Shown in pieces: positions 11,476-27,800 of a DNA stretch of 64,000 bases (position 1 is its first letter; each line of letters starts with the position of its first letter). A model generated the notes under the pieces. The model saw only the letters and a program-made list of their open reading frames with translations. It did no database searches and was not told the origin of the DNA. The DNA is from Eutrigla gurnardus (lineage: Eukaryota; Chordata; Actinopteri; Perciformes; Triglidae): assembly GCA_963514095.1 (NCBI GenBank), contig OY741284.1, forward strand, positions 11,366,835-11,430,834, read 5' to 3'. The position numbers and the translations under genes are program-made.

Positions 11476-14152
11476 TTATACACAACTATTTATGTGGTTA
11501 TAAGCCTATTAATAGAGAGCATTTGTCTTTTTGACAAGCATGCCCACTTCACAATGCAAAGAAAAAAACAAGAGGGCAAAGAGGGGGATAAAAATAAGAC
11601 CAAGGATGGACTGTTTTGAACCAAAAAAAAAAAAAGAAGAAGAAAAAAAAAAACTTTTGACTTTTTAAACCCTCGAGTATCACACACTAGGTAACAAATA
11701 CATAGTTTCTATAAAAAAAACCCTGCCATTTCCATGCTGTGTGTGCCTGCTAAATCCCCTGACGGCAGCAGGAGGCCAGCACAAGGGCACAAATCCACAC
11801 GGGCACAAGACAGAATGGAAGGTGTGCACCAAGCGAGCCTCGACTCCACACCAGAAGCATGCAAGTGCACAAGGAGATACAGTCAACACACGGGAGGGAG
11901 GTGATATTACAGAATCAGGGTGCTGGCTGTCTGCAGCTGTGCTGATAAAACGGGGGACGAGCCCTGGGCGTCCCATCTGTGGATCCGGCTGGGTGTGTGT
12001 GTGTGTGTGGGGCTATGGCTCTGCACTGGACCTTCTCTGCAGGTTTGCAGTTAGAAATGTGAGGCCCTGTGAGTTAATGTGGTGGTCTGGAGTCGCTGTT
12101 TAAAACTTAAAAAGTTAAGACATGGAGGTTGTTTTGAACACCTGTGGTCTTAGAGCAGACGAGGAGGAGGGGACAAAGCCAAAAGTAAATTAAATGAAAT
12201 GAAAAAAACAACATGTTTTTCCATATTTTTTTCCAAAAATAATTCAAGTTGCAAACATAATCATTCACTGGTTTGAGGACTTTTCCTTTAGTTCTTGACC
12301 CGAGTTAAAAACAACCTGAAATACAAAAGCAGTATTTATTCCTCTTGACCTTGAGTGAGTAATTGTGGAGAACCAAAAAAAAAAGAGAAGAGAACAAGGG
12401 AGGCCACTGAAAAGATCTTATGTTTGTAATGTTTACCAGAGCGACACCAGGCCACAGCTCTGTATGTCATCAATTTATTGCCCAGCAGATGCAGAGAATT
12501 CTGAAAACCAAACCTACCATTTTAGCCAAACAGAAAAATTCTTGTTTTTGAGAAAGACAGATATAAAAAAAAAAGAATCATTAGTTCTCTGTCGCACCAT
12601 TGCATCATAATGTGCTATTTTATTACAATTCTCAACTTGGATATAGGAAATGTTCAGCACCCACATACAATACTGCACAAATGTAAAAGTAAAACCATCT
12701 GCATGACTTAAAACAAGAAGGAAAGAAGAACTAAGGATCATGTTGTCATCAGTGTAATAATTAAGCTGACCCACAACTTACATGTTGATGACCAAGATAA
12801 CCCCCCCCCCCCCAAATAAAAAGAGGTCTCTTTAATGAATAAATAAACATTTAAACGCAGCTTGGGGGAGGAAACACGAGCCGAGAGTGAGAGTGGGGAT
12901 CTGCATACAGTTTGCAGGTTTCTGTTTTTGAGTGGCTGTGGATCACAAACGTCACCACGAAACACCCGAACACAGAGGAAAAAACATTCACGTAGCTTTA
13001 TACTGCCTTGAACACTTTGAGTATCACAGAAGTCGGCTCTGCAACAGTTAAAAAAAATGGCCGCGTCCTGCTGGAAGCTAACAATCAAAACCTCCCCGGG
13101 CTGGAAGATAAACATGGGAAATTAAAAACTAATTGGGTAAGCATTCAAATGGGACAATTCTGGGTGTGTAATTGTGTTTTGAATCATGTTTTTTTTGGGG
13201 GGGGGGATCCGATCTCTTGAAAAAAAGGGTTGAACCACACTTTGGATGTCTGTACAGTTCGATCAGGCTCACTACAGGTCACCCTTGAAACCGCTCACAC
13301 TCATCTGTACAACTGAAGTCTGCAAGAAGAGGACAAGCAGGCATGTCTATGGAGTATCTCACATTTAACCACACGACGGACACTAAACAAAAGAGAGAAC
13401 TCAGATGAGCAATGAATGCGTTACCAGGTAAGTATACCAAACTAGCTAACTCTATCTGTAATACAGCCACATAGCATAATGTTGTTTAGTTGAAGTCGAC
13501 ACCCAGCAAAACTCTCTATCCTGTCAAAAAACACACAGCTCAACAAAGATAAGCATGATTTCCATCCTCGTGAGTACGTCCCCGGGTGAAAAACGTGAAT
13601 CACTATGCAAGATACAACCAAACTGTGTTTTGAACATGAGCCAAAAAAAGAAAGAACATTCTAACAATCCTACATTAGCTCAAATGAATCCAACGCCACT
13701 CAGGCTTAGGTGATTTCCCCTCATCCGCAACGGAGTCAAAGTTTAAAATCACGCTGCGGAGAGATGTGAATAAAAAGGTAGGATGAGTAAAACCAATGTG
13801 CTTTTCTAGTTTCTGTTCATGGCTTTTTGGAAACATGGTTTTGGGGACTTCATGAACGGTCCCCCTCCATTTGGTGATGAGGCACAGAAGAGGAAGTTGG
13901 GATCAAGAGGCGATAGGGTGACCTTCCGAGTCCGATTCAGCCTCGAATCTCCAGCTCGGCACCCACAATCTGCCACAGAGCCAACAGTGATTCTAACTGC
14001 CATCTATGAAGTGAATACATCTCAAGGTGTTGTAGGTAGTTTGACTGCCGCGTTCGCCTCGACAAGCATCGACCCCGTCAGCGTTTTGGGTTCAACACCG
14101 AGTTTCACGAGGCTACAGAGAGGTGTGTCATCACTGTACAAGGTAGATGCTG

Positions 14153-14275
<123 letters not shown>

Positions 14276-15725
14276 GACCTCCTCCCCCCCCTCCCCCCCG
14301 ATCGGGCAAAACAGATTTAAAAAAGTACAGGAAATAAAAGACGGGGGGAAAAAAACAGCCAAAAGTCAAAGCTGCGATTGCATTGTAAATGTGAAACTCA
14401 ATGAGAATTGCTACAAGCCAAAATGTCTCACATTGGACTCTTGCTTTGTAATCTTCTTCAAACTAGTGAACCAAATAGAGATGTAGGCAGACGTAAAATG
14501 GGAATCCAGTCGATGTAGTCGCGGCACACAAACCACGAGTCGGACCTACACGAGGGGCATATATTGCAGCGAACTCCAGGTAACAGTGGAATGTGAGGAG
14601 GACCGTGACTACTCTAAACCGGATTCTTCAATGAATCTCTCCGATGCACACAATAACCATGACCTTTTTTTTTTGTTGTTTCTTTTCCGCTAAAAATTAA
14701 AACCCGACTTTGGTGCTGGTTTTCTAAATTCACCAGAATAGGTGATGATTACATTCTTTCTCGACCTGAAAAGTTGCTCTTGACCGATAACACTGAACAG
14801 AAATCTGATATCAAAGCGGGACAGGTGATTGAAAGCCAGTGGCGTCCCGCACAAATGAGAACATGTTTCCTGAAAATGAAATCCATACGCTTAGATGGTT
14901 AAAGGGTAGCTCTGATCTACTTCCCGTCATGCCAAGTGAGTCAGACGGGAATCTCCACAAATGCCACTTCCGTCTTCTTTGCCTTTACGCATTAGTCATC
15001 CATATACTTTATGCAGCTAGTGTACGTTCCACAAATCAACACCGAACGCACCCCCGATGCATCTTTGTCACAACTTCACTCGCCCTGTAACAAGTCGTGT
15101 ATTTAATTCACTCGTTTTTCGCAGACCTGCCCTTGTTAAGCATTTATTTTGCTCTGCACAGCGGCATACGTAGACAGGCGGCTGCAGCGGGTCCACAACA
15201 GAGGAGCAAAAAAGTAGTAGCATGCCATGGTAGCATCCGAACCAATATGTCGAAAAAGATCTGCTTCGGAAGCATTCAGGGTTGATTTAGGAGCGTCTAT
15301 TGGCGCTACACTTCTTGTATTCTATATAAGGTGTGCTATGACACCTTGTGTGTGTGATTGTGCGCCTCAAAGGTATTGTCTTGACTACCGATAAATATTG
15401 CAAGCAAGACCTATGCAGTTTTGTAGTGGAGCAACTAACAAAATCTTGTTGTTTTTTTTGTCAGAATCATTGTGGAAAAAGGAGGGTTCAGGTCAAACAT
15501 AAATATCCTTTTTTTTTTGTCAAAAAGTGAAAATTGAGTAAGGAAATGAGATGTTCACTGGGAGATTTCCTGCCTACGAGCTATACGACACATCTAAAAA
15601 AAAATGCAGATATGACAGGAAGAGTGTGTGAAAGCAGTCGTCTTTGTGGGGAGAAACAGCTACAGAATGGGAGGGTGCCTGTCAAACACACCAAAGGCTA
15701 GATATCCATAAAAATCCTTGTTTAG

Positions 15726-15752
<27 letters not shown>
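15726..15752. repeat. (AAT)n microsatellite
   Basis: About nine AAT units just downstream of the ube2h stop codon on the transcribed strand. Confidence 0.9.
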
Positions 15753-15756
<4 letters not shown>

Positions 15757-15871
15757 TCAACTTGTTTAAATATGAATATTATAAGTCTGCTTTCTCATGG
15801 TTAGGAAATCAAATATAGTCTCTGGGGGAGGGGGTTAAAGGAGGAGGCGGGATGGGGGAGCCCATCTATCA

Positions 15872-18800
15872 CTACAACTCCATGTCCTGTGCCTCGTCTT
15901 CTGAGAAATCAGACATGGAGCTTTCAGATGAAGAGTCGCCTGCGCCCTCTTCCTGCTCCTTCAGAGCCTCCTCTGTTGCATATTTCTGGATGTACTCTTT
16001 AGAGGGGGAAAAAAACAGAGAGTGGGAGAGAAAGAGAGACATTGTCAGACAGGAAAAAGTGAGAGTCTAAAAAATACATAATGATCAGACTTGTATGTTG
16101 TCAGGTTATTGAATCTAAGGGGTCTGGTATCTACACCCCAGCAGATTTGGATCTGAACCTTTGATTTTCTGCTTGTACTCCTCTGGCCGGTGAAGGTACA
16201 TGGCTGCTGCGTCTCCATTCAGGGGGTCGATGGGGTTTGGGTAAGCCAGCAGCTGGGGCAGGAACGACTCAAAGATGTTGGTCAGATCTGGGAAAGAAGG
16301 CAACACCGAAAGAACTACGTTAGCAGAGGAATTATGATTTAATGGCAGCGACTGTCAGGATTCTGGAGAAACCAGATGGAGAAATAATAATGCTGAGACA
16401 TTTACATGTCTAATCTAAACCTGCTGCCTCTGTTAATAAGCCACAGGGAAGCTCATAATCAATTAACACACATGTCAGTCAGTGATGACCATGCAAAGAT
16501 GTGGGGTGAGCATACTGATCTCACAGAGGCTAGAACGGCGCTAATCCCTTTCACTAGCTCTCTGCTAGCAGGCCTCAGCTCTCTCCCACAGCCGAGGCCT
16601 CGTGGAAAAAACCTGCAGTTCTGCTCTCTTCCCCAAGGTGTCACTGTTGAGTCCATTCCAAGTTTGGGAAAAGCAAACGCTTTCCTACAGTGCACAGCAT
16701 TATCATGTTTAGGTGAATTAATCAGTTGCTTTTGTTCCCTCTTGCTTTGTAGATAAATCACTGCAGACAGAGCAGTCTGTCCGATCGGAGATTCTTTTTT
16801 TTCCAAGCGCTACAAACAAACAACAAAATCTTTCCCATTTCACGTGAGACAAAGGCAAAAGTACACAAAAGTGTGTACCTTCCCATTTATATTGAAACGC
16901 TGGAATCAAGAGTTCATTCTGAATCATTTAAGGATTTAGCATTTGGCCCCGGAGTCACATCCAGAACACCAGTGGAATAAATAGTCAGGGATGCTGAACC
17001 ATTACTGTAATGTCATTCATATTGCTCAACAGCTATCTTAGTGGAGGGTCTGTAATGAGAAATTAATGGGGAAATGGGGAGAAGGGCACGGGGACACGGA
17101 GAGCAGCAGAGAAACATGGAGTGACAGTGAGAGGAGCTCGGTGTCACTAACGGTACGGACCATCATGTGATCTCTCATAGCCGACAGTAAATGATTCCTG
17201 TCCAAGGTGACTGTTTTCTGACCTTGCTGAGTGAGGGTATTACCTCATTATTGTTCACTTCTCCACTCGGTAAGTAGATTAGAGCCAATTGTGCACCGCG
17301 GCCTAATGTGGCCACTCTTGCTAGCGGATGGCACAGTGTCAAGTTCTTTACACATAATCACAGGGACTCCACTGGGGGAAACTTAATATGGACACATAAG
17401 CAGTTGGGCCACTCACCATAAAGGGCTGTCCATGTCTGGTTGATGACATCTAAGCACACTGTCCCTGACCTGGGGAAGCAAGAAGAAAACACATTTAGAG
17501 GGTTAAACAAGGTTTGTCTTTTTGCAAATGTGGCTGAGAAACGCAGCCTTCTTTTGCCTCAAAGTTGAGGGTGATTTATTCCTTTTGGCACGTTGCATTT
17601 TCGTGAGAATGAAGAGTTTTGTCAGAAATATCATGTGACCAGGTCACTGGAAAATATCTTACTTTATGTAGACCACTGACAACCATAGGTCAGATTGATG
17701 GAAGCCTGACTTTTTACTCTTGAAGTCATATTGACAGTTAACCTGAATTGGAATGTCACTCTGTGTACTGTAAATGTGTTTAACATGGAAGTTGCCCCAG
17801 TTAGCGACTGGTATTTACACTTTGTCAGTCGTTTCCTGGTGAAAAATAGAACACTTTCTGACGGGAACTGCCTGAATGTGCCGCTATCTTTGGTCATTTC
17901 TCCTATTTGGTCCTCCCAGAGACCAACTTCACAGACCGGATCTGGCCTCGAAGCAGTGGATTACTGGGCCAAGAGAAACCAAGATGTTGGCCGGTTCAAT
18001 ATTTGTGTGAATTGCTGCTCTTAGCAGACCGTGCCAAAGCTAGCGTCTCATAAAAAAAGTTAAAAGTGAAGCTGCACATCTTTCTTTTTTTTTCTTTTTT
18101 TACTATTTGAAGTCCTAGAACTTAAAAAGGAAATATAGAAAACTTAGGGAAATATTAATGAATGCAACCAATGTTTTTAGATTACAACATAACAAGCAAA
18201 TAGCATTAGATGAGCTTTACTACACACAGCCTTAGATGAGTAATTCTACAGTGCCATAGTCTCATAATAACAAAAAATGTAATACTTCAAATACAATCAA
18301 CTTACGCTTCGTCAATGTTGGGATGAAAAATCTTGTTCATGAATCCTGAAAGACGAGAATAAAAGTGTTAAAAAAAAAAAAAAAAAAGGCGAAAGAGAAC
18401 CGCCCAAAACATTGCAATCTTATCTTTGTATGATAGTAGAACTCATACCTATTGATGGCGATTTGAAAGGATATTTGTCAGGAAGATCTACTCGCACCTT
18501 CCACACGCCTCCTTCGTACGGTGCTGCACATGAGGAGGGAACACAGACACATAAGAGAAAACACTGCTGAGGGCAGAGGAGGCTTTCATTCCATTCAACA
18601 CCATATTTCATCCTTTACGCAATCCAATGGATTTAGACACTAGGGTTTCATCAATTTATTTGCACTCCTTTCTCCACTCAGAAACACAACAGAGAGAGGA
18701 GTAGTTGAGAAAAATGAGCTACACATTCCACTTCCCTCTGCCGTTTTTCTTTTATCTTAGGCAGTAATGTATTTCAGCCCCGGGGTATTCTTTACTTCCA

Positions 18801-21800
18801 AATCGCTTCATATAATATACCGACATCAAAGAGGAAGAGAATGAGATTGTGCGAATGTGTGGCACTCACAGGGCCCTTGCTGAAACTCAAACGCACTTGT
18901 TGAAGATGAATGGTGGTGAGCATGTGCATATTACACACATGACGGCCAACGACCGTGCCATTTTCATGTGGCATAGTTACTAGGCATCATAAACACGGCC
19001 AAACACCTACTTCCTCTCTTTACCGACGCGTAAGAGGCAGTGGTTTTAGGGCGACAGATGTTGTGAACAGCACACAAAAGAAGTATTTCCTGCTGATGAG
19101 GCCACTCTCCTCGTCCAAATTCCCCTCAAGCCTGGCTCCTCTGCTTTACACGTTGTTTGCCTCGGGCTTGGTTTCAATCCATTTTACGTTCCAAGCCTGC
19201 TGTGACGAACCGCTCTTTATGACCCACACAGGGGAATGACTAATTCCTGCGATGGCTGACATCGGCCCAACAGTCAGTGTCATTACATGCTCTGTTTCGA
19301 CATTAACTAAACGTCACATGTGGACAGATAATCATTGTTTAACAGCAACGTCGATCAGGCTTTTTACAATGCCGTAGTTGGGCAGAGAAGAGGCGTTAAA
19401 AAGGAGAGCATTCAGGATCCCAAGGGTCCCTTAATTTGTTTCATATTACTTGGAACCTGATCAAAAACACACCCAATATCCTACGGCTCCTTTGTGGAGC
19501 ACATGAATTAGCAGACATGAGGATTCAACACGTCAGGAAACTTAAAAATATTTGTTAAAATCAGAAGAAAAAAAAAAACACTTACTTCCTTGTGGTCCGA
19601 AAAACTTCACTACAAATTCATTGAGCCCACTGAGGATGGTGACTTCATGCTTGCTCTCGATGCTGTAAGACCGTTAAGGACAACATCTTCATGTGACATG
19701 GACAAAGACACACCTGAGGGACTACAATAACCAACACTTCTTGAATTATGTTCAGGATCGCTAACGGTTTGGCCTCTGTGAAATGGGTAAAGCAGCTGCT
19801 TCAGTGGTTTCCATTGTAACACAACATCACATGCTTTGTTGGGAGAAAGACAAAGACCAGTGCAGGATCCGTACTTTTCCCCTCTCCTAGCCAACGTCAT
19901 CCTTTCATACCATACAGAGTTAGGCAAACTAAAGAGAGAAATGATTGCTTTAGACACATGATGAAAACAAATCAATGCAGGGAAATAACACTTTGATTCT
20001 GCGCCGGCCCCTCGTCCTGGAGACTCACTTTCAATGACAATCGATAGCCTCGCGCCAATTTGTCATTCTGCACATTCAGTTAATATCCCCAGACTGAATG
20101 TGAAGTATGCGGGCCAGTGATGCCAAAAAAGAGAAGAAGAAAAAAAGAAATAGAAAGGACACTCAGATCAGCCAGCAGATCACATTCAGCCATGCTTCAT
20201 GACCATGCTGGCCGTCCTCCACCTGTCACTCTCTAATGGCCGCCCTGGACATAAAACACAAGTCCCCACTGAGAAACACGGCACAGAAGTCCACCTCCCT
20301 AAGAGCGCCTGAGATTCTACAAGTTTATACCACTGAGGAAACCCGCTATGTTCTATGTTTCAACACGAGAACAAGAAAGATAAAAACAGCTTTGTTTGAA
20401 GGAATCGATTTCTAATTCACTCAACAGAGCGGCTCCATTAACCCAAATAAGCAAATCCCCAGCCAATCAGAGAGAAGCACTCTGCCAAGGCGTCATATTT
20501 AGCCATTGTACAAGGCTTCTTCAAAGAATTTCTTTTTTTAATAACTTTTATTTATCAAGTGCAAGACAGACACAAAGTGTACACAGGGATACAATGTCTT
20601 TTCTTTTTTTTGTTTTGAACTTGTATGAAAATAAATGAACACCCCCCCACCCCTCCCATCCTCCCCCCTCCCATTGTCCTTATACGATCAAAGTATGTCA
20701 TAAATAAGTAAATAAAATGACATACCTGTAAAATAATAGTTATAAACCAAATAAGTAAAAAATAACAGAGGGGAAAAACCTTATAATCTAGGTACTACAA
20801 ATAAAAAGAAAGAAAAAAGGATCGCCTGAGCCAACTGTGGAACCGGACGAGATTTAGAAAACTGCATTTATCCAGATCATCCACCACAGGAGAAGTTAAT
20901 ACTCCAGTTAGAGACATGATTACAGTCATAACAAACCCTAAAGAATGCTAGCTTATTTTCACTCAGTGTATTATATGGCAAATCCTACAGCTATGAGCAG
21001 ATAATGTATGCTCGCTCTGATTCATTTTGATCTCCGCTCTGACACAAAATCGTCAAAGAGAAATAACTTCCCTTTCATGTAAGCAGAGTGACGAGGCACG
21101 GGAAAACAAATTGAAGCAGAGAGAGACTTACAAACGAGAATAAAAGACTTAACGGACACATGAGAGACAGAAGGTACAAGGAGATGGGATAAAAAAGTCA
21201 GTTTTCCACGCCACACAGTAGCAGCTGGCTCGTCAATCCTGATTGAGTGAGTATCCCATTAGCGGTGGCGCTGACCCCCAAAAGGGTTAAATCAAACTGG
21301 AGGTTATTTTAAGCTCTGGCTGAGTCTGTGAAGAGCAGACCGAATCCCTGGATTCTGCAAGGAAATATGTCACTGTCGGACAGAAGTGGAAGCTCTCTGT
21401 TCTGACTCGCGTTGGAGTCAAAGAGCCATTCGGAGGCTCTTTGAAGTCCGAAGCAGAACGAATGACCGCCAACACTAAGAGGACAACGCAACAACCAGCC
21501 TTATGTAGACTACATCACACAACGTACCTTATTGTTTAGATTCTGCAGCTTGCCATATCCTGACCTTCATGGTGACACATATGCACCTAAGTAATGATGT
21601 AGTGAAACTACTGGTGTGAGGGAATGTGTGTATGTCCATGAAAGAGGGAGGCAATGCTGAGAGGGGGGATGGTGTGACCTGTGTGCGTTATGTTATAGAG
21701 GGCAGCAGTGAGGCAGGGTGGGGGATAAGCTATTAATGGTATTGAATCAACACTGATTACGCTGCAGGCTAGTTGACATTAGCCACACCGCCCGAGAAGC

Positions 21801-24800
21801 AAGAGAACAACTGGTTTATCTGCACTAAATTACATTCAAGACGGCAAACAAGCAGAACTACAAAAAGGTCGGGGTCTTCGTGACCTGTAAACATGCTTGT
21901 TACCACGGAGAGATCATGTGAGCGACAGAGGAGGTGGGGAAAGGGAGGAGCTGACTGACTTCTCACATGTTACACTCGCATGATAAGTACAGATATACAC
22001 ACACAGATACAGATATACACACACAAAAAATCACTTATAAAGCTAATTTCAGTTCAGTCAAGAATTATAAACAAAAAAACCCAAACACATGTCCACACAT
22101 TACTCACAATCTTCATCGCAAGGAACGATCTCTGGCTTTGATGTCAAACTTCAACACTAAAAAGGCCAACCCCAAAACCTATGCACTCACTTCGAGAGTC
22201 ATGGCATCACGACACAATGGTCTAATCCACTGGCCTTTTGTTTCACCGAAACCTCCGAGCACTCATTCCTCCCACCCGGTTCATAACTGCAAGTCAGTGT
22301 CAACAGCAGCTCCATCCCCCCATGAAGAAGTTTGGCAGGTCTGTAAGAACAGCAGGGAGTTCCTGGTAGAGCCTGTAAATTCTCAAAAGTTTGAAGGAGC
22401 GACAGATAAATGGACGCTCGCGAAACTGGGCAGGCAGGACATTCAGTGTTTAAACCTATTAACTATGTGCTGCATTGTCTTTTTGTTTGGGTTTTCCTAA
22501 AAACAGAGGTGACACGACACACATCAACAAGGGAAGGCAAATTGGTTCCACCCGAATAGCTGGCAAGAAAGCAAGAAATTGGATTGTTCGGTGCATTTAA
22601 ATGCACATTAATATTAAATTTGAGGTGTTCGAATATTGTGTTTAGGTGCTGCAGTGTTTAAATTCAAGTCACATGAGCACTGTAAACAAAAAAATTACAA
22701 TGATCAATCAACCTATATCTTGAGTATTAAAGGAATAAATCTGATAGTTTGTAAAAAATGGCACTTTCTGGACTTTACTGCTATGATTGCTATGTTCTGG
22801 CATGTAAACATATCAGAACGTATTGTTTGGTTTGAAAAAATCTAATCCAAAAGTATCTGTCACAAACTAACACATTCCGATAATATATATAACTATTAAA
22901 TGTGGTTATTGATCAATCCACACATGTCCTACATTCCATATATTAACGTACATATATACACACACTTACTTTTCACCTAACCACTTTCAAATAATTGTGG
23001 GACAATTAACAACACCGTTTTGGTCACCATTTGCTCGTTTCCCATTCCGATCATAACGACCATCAGTCCATCCCCCCACCTTGGATTAGTACAGATAAGT
23101 CATAATCTGTGGACAGCACTAGGTCAATAGCCTTCTACACACACTTGTAATCTGATACAGAGAGTCCACTCAATCCAGACAAATATCCTCGTTGGTGTAC
23201 CTGAAGCCTGAAACAACCCTGAAGTGCTAACATCATTTCACTGCAAGGTTTTCTTCATATAATGACATACTGGCTGGACAACACTCGCACTTAAAAAACA
23301 CTGCAGAAAGAAAAAGTTTAAAATGACTACTTTTAGACTACCAATTAGCCTGTTTCCCAGTGTATCTAAGAACAAGGTCAATGTTATCCTGATTCTGAAC
23401 TTTATACAGCACATTTAACGGCTTATGTATAAAAAAGCGTGCGGTAAACAGCATTTACGGTTATGGTCTAGACATGTCTTGTTTTCCTTCTGGTACATTC
23501 AGGCCACTATCCCTGCCTGACCCTGGATTAAAATACCCCATTCTGACCAACGTCTTTTTAAGTATGGAAAGCAAACACGATGGGGGGAAAATAAACGGTA
23601 CTCTGTCAAACAATATGGTGTCAATCATGCATGAACGTTTTCCTCTTTCGAGACAGAGAAGCTGTTGATCTGGTAAAAGGGAAACACTGGCTATTTGCAA
23701 AGCATTTCCTCGTCCTCATCTTTCTTTTGAGGAGAGGAAAGGAAGGAAAAGCCCACAGTATCCTTTATTATTTACTTGCGCATCCATAGTTTTTTTTTTT
23801 TTTTTTTTTTGGAGACCCCCACAGAGATGAAATCATAACTCGAACCCTGAAAAAGACCAAACCAATTCCGCAGGCCATATTAGACTATTTACATGGGAGC
23901 ATACAATACTCGGACCACCTGCTGACAGCTCCAGCTTCGAGCGATGCTTTTAAAAAAGTTAGTGTTCAGAGCTTCTGGGCAGACTAGGCTGAAATAACAG
24001 GAAAGACACTAAATCAAATAATCCTGAAAGCCTTGGAAGAGAGCAAGGTTACAGAGTAGCATAAGGGACACCATGCAGAATTTCCAGTTATTAATGGCAC
24101 TAACCAGAGACGAAGACCCTCAAAGACCCGAACTTAAGAAGCAAAGTAAAGTTAAGAAGTCTGCCTGAAAGACATTAATAGTCCATAACCCCCACAAAGC
24201 CAGCAGGGAAGAGGAACATAAAAAGAGCAGGGGTAGAATAAGGTCAGCCAACGGAGCACGGGGCTGAAACTGGTGAGAGGGAGAGCAGGAGAAGATATGA
24301 TACACAGAGATGTTGAAGAATAAAGCAAAAAAAGAAACATGGAAAGAGCAATGCCAAGGACAGGCAGAGACATAGTGATGCAGGGATAATGAGGAGAGTT
24401 CAGCCTGGTGAATGCTGATCTAGCCTTGCAGCCAGATCTGTGGATGTGAATGACATCATTGCTGTGGACTGCAGGCCGATGATGATTATGTGTTTACAGA
24501 CACATTAATGGGCAAAAGCTATCGCCGGATTTGACTTCACTGAGAAATGTATACTATAAGAGCCAAAGATGTATCAAAACGTCAGTAATGGGGACATTAT
24601 GCATCTAAATAGACAAGTGATTGATAAGCTGAGCTCAGTTTCTCATGTTAAGGTTTCCAATACGAAACCTTCCAAGTTGTTTATGGTCAGATTTTCAAAG
24701 AGATAGCGATGCGAGAGAGAATGACCTTCTGTGCAGCACTCTGACCCCGAGATGACCCATCGACACAAAAGAGTATGCAAACTCTAATGTCCTCTCTGAC

Positions 24801-27800
24801 CACTGGGGAATACAGCTCTGTTGCAGAGAGGTGAAATGCCTCAACACATATGTACATAGTGCATAAAGTAACTTGTTTATCTACACTGGACAATAGAAGC
24901 CTTTCAATGAGAGGTATCATGAGGTGAGAAGAATCTTTAAGTACATGGGGAATGACTGATGTTACATGATGTCAAATGATGGTTTAAATGGCAGAGGAAA
25001 CATTATAACCTTGATAGAGAGTGACTTGCTTAAGGGCACATCTTTCTGAAGCGATAAGGAGGCAGCACTTTCGTTTTCTCTCCCTTATGCACAGATTGGA
25101 GCTCAAACATACAATCAAAAGGCCTTGCAGATGAAAGGCAGGAAATATAGCAGCTGTCCTCAGAGTGTGAGCAATGGGTGAGCTTCCTCCGCCAAGAGAG
25201 ATTCAAGTATAGACAAAGAACAAGCAAAGAGAAAGACCTTAAGTAAGAAGTTACTGAAGACAGCAAGCCACATTTTATAATAAAGGACAACAGAATGCAG
25301 CTTTGGACATTTAAAAAACAACGCAAAACAGACAACAAAGTACAAATACCGACTTAACACCAACAACAAAGCCGTTCCTTCCTCTTCCTCCAAATATGGG
25401 CTTATTACCCACTCCGTTATTCACAGAGAGGAAAAAACATTTTGCATGTGTTAAGTGTGAATTTGAATCGAAGAGGGCGTGCTTGGTTGCAGCACACATA
25501 CAACTTTATCTACACATGTGCATCGTCCCAGCCTGTATGAGGTGCCGTGTTTGTTCTTCTCATGCGTTGGTGCACGGCAACGAGCCAAGCGGGATTAGTG
25601 TGTGACCTCCACCACAGAGGCAGAGACCACAGAGCAACCACCCTGCAAAGGCAGGCAGAACAAGCGGTAGGAACTGCGTTGCTCCGAGTGTGATTTAATC
25701 AGTTCAACACCGAACAAGCACAGTCACCAGCCAACCCCACTCCTCTACATCTCTCCCACCGCCACTCACACTGAGGCGAACCCCCCCTCAGCTGTTTACC
25801 TTCTTTTATTGCTCATTAAGTGGAACTCTCTCTATCTCAATGTTAATGCAGATTTGGAGCCCATCTGAACCACCAGAAAACCCCTCACACCCCAGTTCAT
25901 TGACTTAACCGGAGTACAGATGGCTCTATAAAACGTTTTTATCTACAATGCTGATAATATGAAAATATGTTCAGATGTTTTTCATCCACTTAGTGGTTAG
26001 TAATCGATCAATAAGCAACCTGCCTGTTGCTCTAGTTGTCTAGTAAAAGGAGATGCATTGTTTAAGTAAGAAGTCCTTAACCAAAACAAGACATTGATAA
26101 AAAAAAATAAGCATATTGGTGAAAAAGAAGGCATTACAGCATCAGAAGCCTGTACAGGATGTAGAAGCTAATGCAATGCATACCGCCAGTTATTCATGGT
26201 CCCAAATCTGATTTAGGCGTGCTCTGCAACAATCACAGCCCCTCATGTATTTGTGTGGTTGTTCTCAGCTCCAAAAAGAGGCGATGGTTGGTCTTGGCTG
26301 TTCACGGCTGCCCTGGCTGCTTCTGATAACCGAGTATAGGTGTACTGGTATGATACTAACATGCCTGTGGTCATGCCAGCTGCTCTCACTTCCTCTTTTT
26401 TGCTGTCCAGATTCCACAACGGATGCCAGAGACAGCTTTGGAGGACTCCATAACCTGTACTACAACATACTTGTAAACAGATTTTGCACATTTATTCTAC
26501 GTTGAAGCAAAACAAATGCATTCGGCACGAGGAGTGATCCACCCCTTCAAAGGCTAGGTTAGAATAGTTGTGAAAGGGCTCACATTTACTACGATTCACA
26601 CAACTATCTAAATCATATTCAGATTTCCAGTGTGTTATGAAACAATCAGGAGGAGATTTTGCTCCTGAGGACATGTGGATTTTTGAGGCGTCAAGATTAT
26701 TGAAGCACGATACGAGACAAATTAATTTACTTTAACCTCTCATCATCACATAAAAACACAACATAAACTTGATTGATCTCTGGCAGGATGTTGGTTTCTC
26801 ATGTGGCACACGTCGACCATGAACAAAACAACCCAGTTATCCTCAGGTTTAGTCTTTACTCTGCCAACTACTGCTCCCACACAAAACATCTTTGGAAATG
26901 AACTAGACAGCAGTTCACAAACTAAAAAAATGTTGGTCAGATGGTCAAGTTCAGAAATTCTTATGGTCAGTCATAAGACTTAGGCTAATCATGGGAAAAG
27001 AAATTGCACCACAGCACTTGTTTTGCATTGCAGCTCAGTTTCTCAGGGAAAAAAAGACCTATGGCATGAGTAAAAAAAAAAGCTTAGGCTTTGGTACAGC
27101 CATGGTGCCGATACACGTTTCTCCCTACCAATAATTTTGACAGTATATAAAAATATTGTACATTTTACTATGTCCCAGTTAACAAGGAATGGAGCAGGTT
27201 TGCTCACTCGAACACAGTAAGTGTTTTTATTCTGAGCATTTGGTGCCTGCGTGTGCGGTCTGTGAAAAGAAAATCTTGCAGCATGTTTTACATATCAATG
27301 GACACATGGCCCCAAAGGCCCGATTCACTGAAATCCACATGTAAATGCCTGCTAGCTGTTAAGTGCTGCACTCACTCGATGGTGGATGGCAAGTAAATTA
27401 ACTCTATGAATACTTGAGTCTCAATTCTGCTTCATAAATCTAAAAAAAAAGGTCAACAACTAGAATTTTAACACGTTCAACATTGACAAAATGATAATGT
27501 TTACAAGAGTAATAAACAAGCCAACATAAAAGTTATATATTAGGTAGTATAAAGTCTCGTTCACATTTTCTCAGCTCACCTAGAAACGTGTGAACACAGA
27601 GGCATACAATCCACGCCTGAGGCTGAAACACCATGCAATAAACATCTTCAACCAACATTATTGTTGCACTAAATTCATATAAATGCAAGTTGTCTTTGCA
27701 ATCCACCACGTGCAGGAGCAATAAAACCTCCAATGAAAGAATCAAACAAAAATACCCAGCTCAATTCTCAACACCCAAAGTATTCTAATTAATCTGCAAT

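Noticed and set aside
26520..26532. ATTCGGCACGAGG, identical to part of a common cDNA-cloning adaptor
   Set aside because: Only 13 nt match and the flanks are ordinary intron sequence with no cDNA or vector. Probably coincidence.
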